DNA of 39,263 bases from a bacterium (lineage in GTDB: Bacteria; Actinomycetota; Acidimicrobiia; Acidimicrobiales; CATQHL01). Below the pieces are notes generated by a model. It was not told where the DNA came from, did no database searches, and saw nothing but the letters and a program-made list of their open reading frames with translations. Both the position numbers and the translations under genes were made by a program. Below, one piece after another: positions 39,089-39,263 of this stretch. Every line of letters starts with the position of its first letter. The stretch's first letter is position 1. Where the stretch lies: NCBI GenBank assembly GCA_028824415.1, contig JAPPDX010000008.1, positions 1 through 39,263 on the forward strand, written 5' to 3'.

Positions 39089-39263
39089 ATGGAAACCGAG
39101 ATGTACTGCTATCTGGAGAACAAGGATCGCTGTGTGCTCCCTTCGGGCACCAGCAACTCCGCCGACGTGTTCGACAAGTGGCTCGACCCCGACAACACCG
39201 CAGTCGCCTGCATCGACATGCACCGCGGCCACGTGGGGCCTGAGGCGGAGTTGACGTGCCCGG
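39089..39263 (+). CDS. Cysteine hydrolase family protein, N-terminal part (partial)
   Basis: The first 58 codons are present and run off the window. GGGAGG 5-7 nt upstream supports the ATG. The fragment contains TAVACIDMHRGHVGPEAELT, the first strand of isochorismatase-like cysteine hydrolases with the catalytic aspartate in CIDMHRG. Relatives hydrolyse amides such as nicotinamide, maleamate or N-carbamoylsarcosine. Position behind the BMP transporter genes suggests hydrolysis of an imported or downstream amide. The rest, including the catalytic cysteine, is outside the window. Confidence 0.75.
   Translation, partial: METEMYCYLENKDRCVLPSGTSNSADVFDKWLDPDNTAVACIDMHRGHVGPEAELTCP

Overview
The window is high-GC and densely coded, with frequent GTG and TTG starts, many 1-8 nt gene overlaps and GGAGG-type ribosome sites. 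Together with a DUF222/HNH (13E12-type) nuclease, DUF3105 and DUF4389 proteins and lipoproteins with Actinobacteria-like lipoboxes, this points to an actinobacterium, perhaps of an Acidimicrobiia-like lineage. No rRNA, tRNA or other marker gene is present, so the placement is inference. No CRISPR array, tRNA or complete insertion sequence was seen.

Left part (1-9769). The end of a sugar-binding protein gene, a long GNRA-capped hairpin, a single-domain ABC ATPase, a permease and an L-rhamnose-mutarotase-type protein form a deoxysugar uptake operon (1-2344). A DUF4389 membrane protein follows. Next come a minus-strand SDR - cytochrome P450 - VOC group, a divergent Gfo/Idh/MocA oxidoreductase, a TauE-type exporter, a carotenoid-oxygenase-family enzyme and an NTF2-like protein. 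This is an oxidative-catabolism neighbourhood of unknown substrate.

Middle part (9953-25911). An 80-aa protein is paired with a CBS-domain protein. It is followed by a 470-bp repeat-rich non-coding stretch (a palindromic hairpin plus five 21-24 bp tandem repeats) that leads through a recognisable promoter into the DUF222/HNH gene. Then come two Tpx-type thiol peroxidase paralogues, a lysozyme-like lipoprotein, a divergent CaiB-type CoA-transferase / HMG-CoA-lyase pair, a large acyl-CoA dehydrogenase, and a 59-aa membrane/coiled-coil gene. These are followed by a two-gene exported operon (a possible cupredoxin-like protein plus a DUF3105 lipoprotein), an SDR, a PlsC acyltransferase, and a copper-type P1B ATPase translationally coupled to a double-hotdog MaoC-type hydratase.

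Right part (25955-39263). This is the most interesting region. A long minus-strand operon encodes an SDR, two small cupins, a nitrilase-family amidase and a molybdenum hydroxylase with one FAD subunit, one 2Fe-2S subunit and two different molybdopterin subunits (order M-L1-S-L2). An XRE-cupin regulator separates it from a divergent operon of two BMP-type (nucleoside-like) ABC permeases, a BMP binding lipoprotein and a cysteine-hydrolase (isochorismatase-fold) gene that runs off the window. The content suggests import of a nitrogen-containing, possibly heterocyclic, compound, its Mo-dependent hydroxylation and then C-N bond hydrolysis. The substrate is unknown. No ATPase for this transporter lies in the window.
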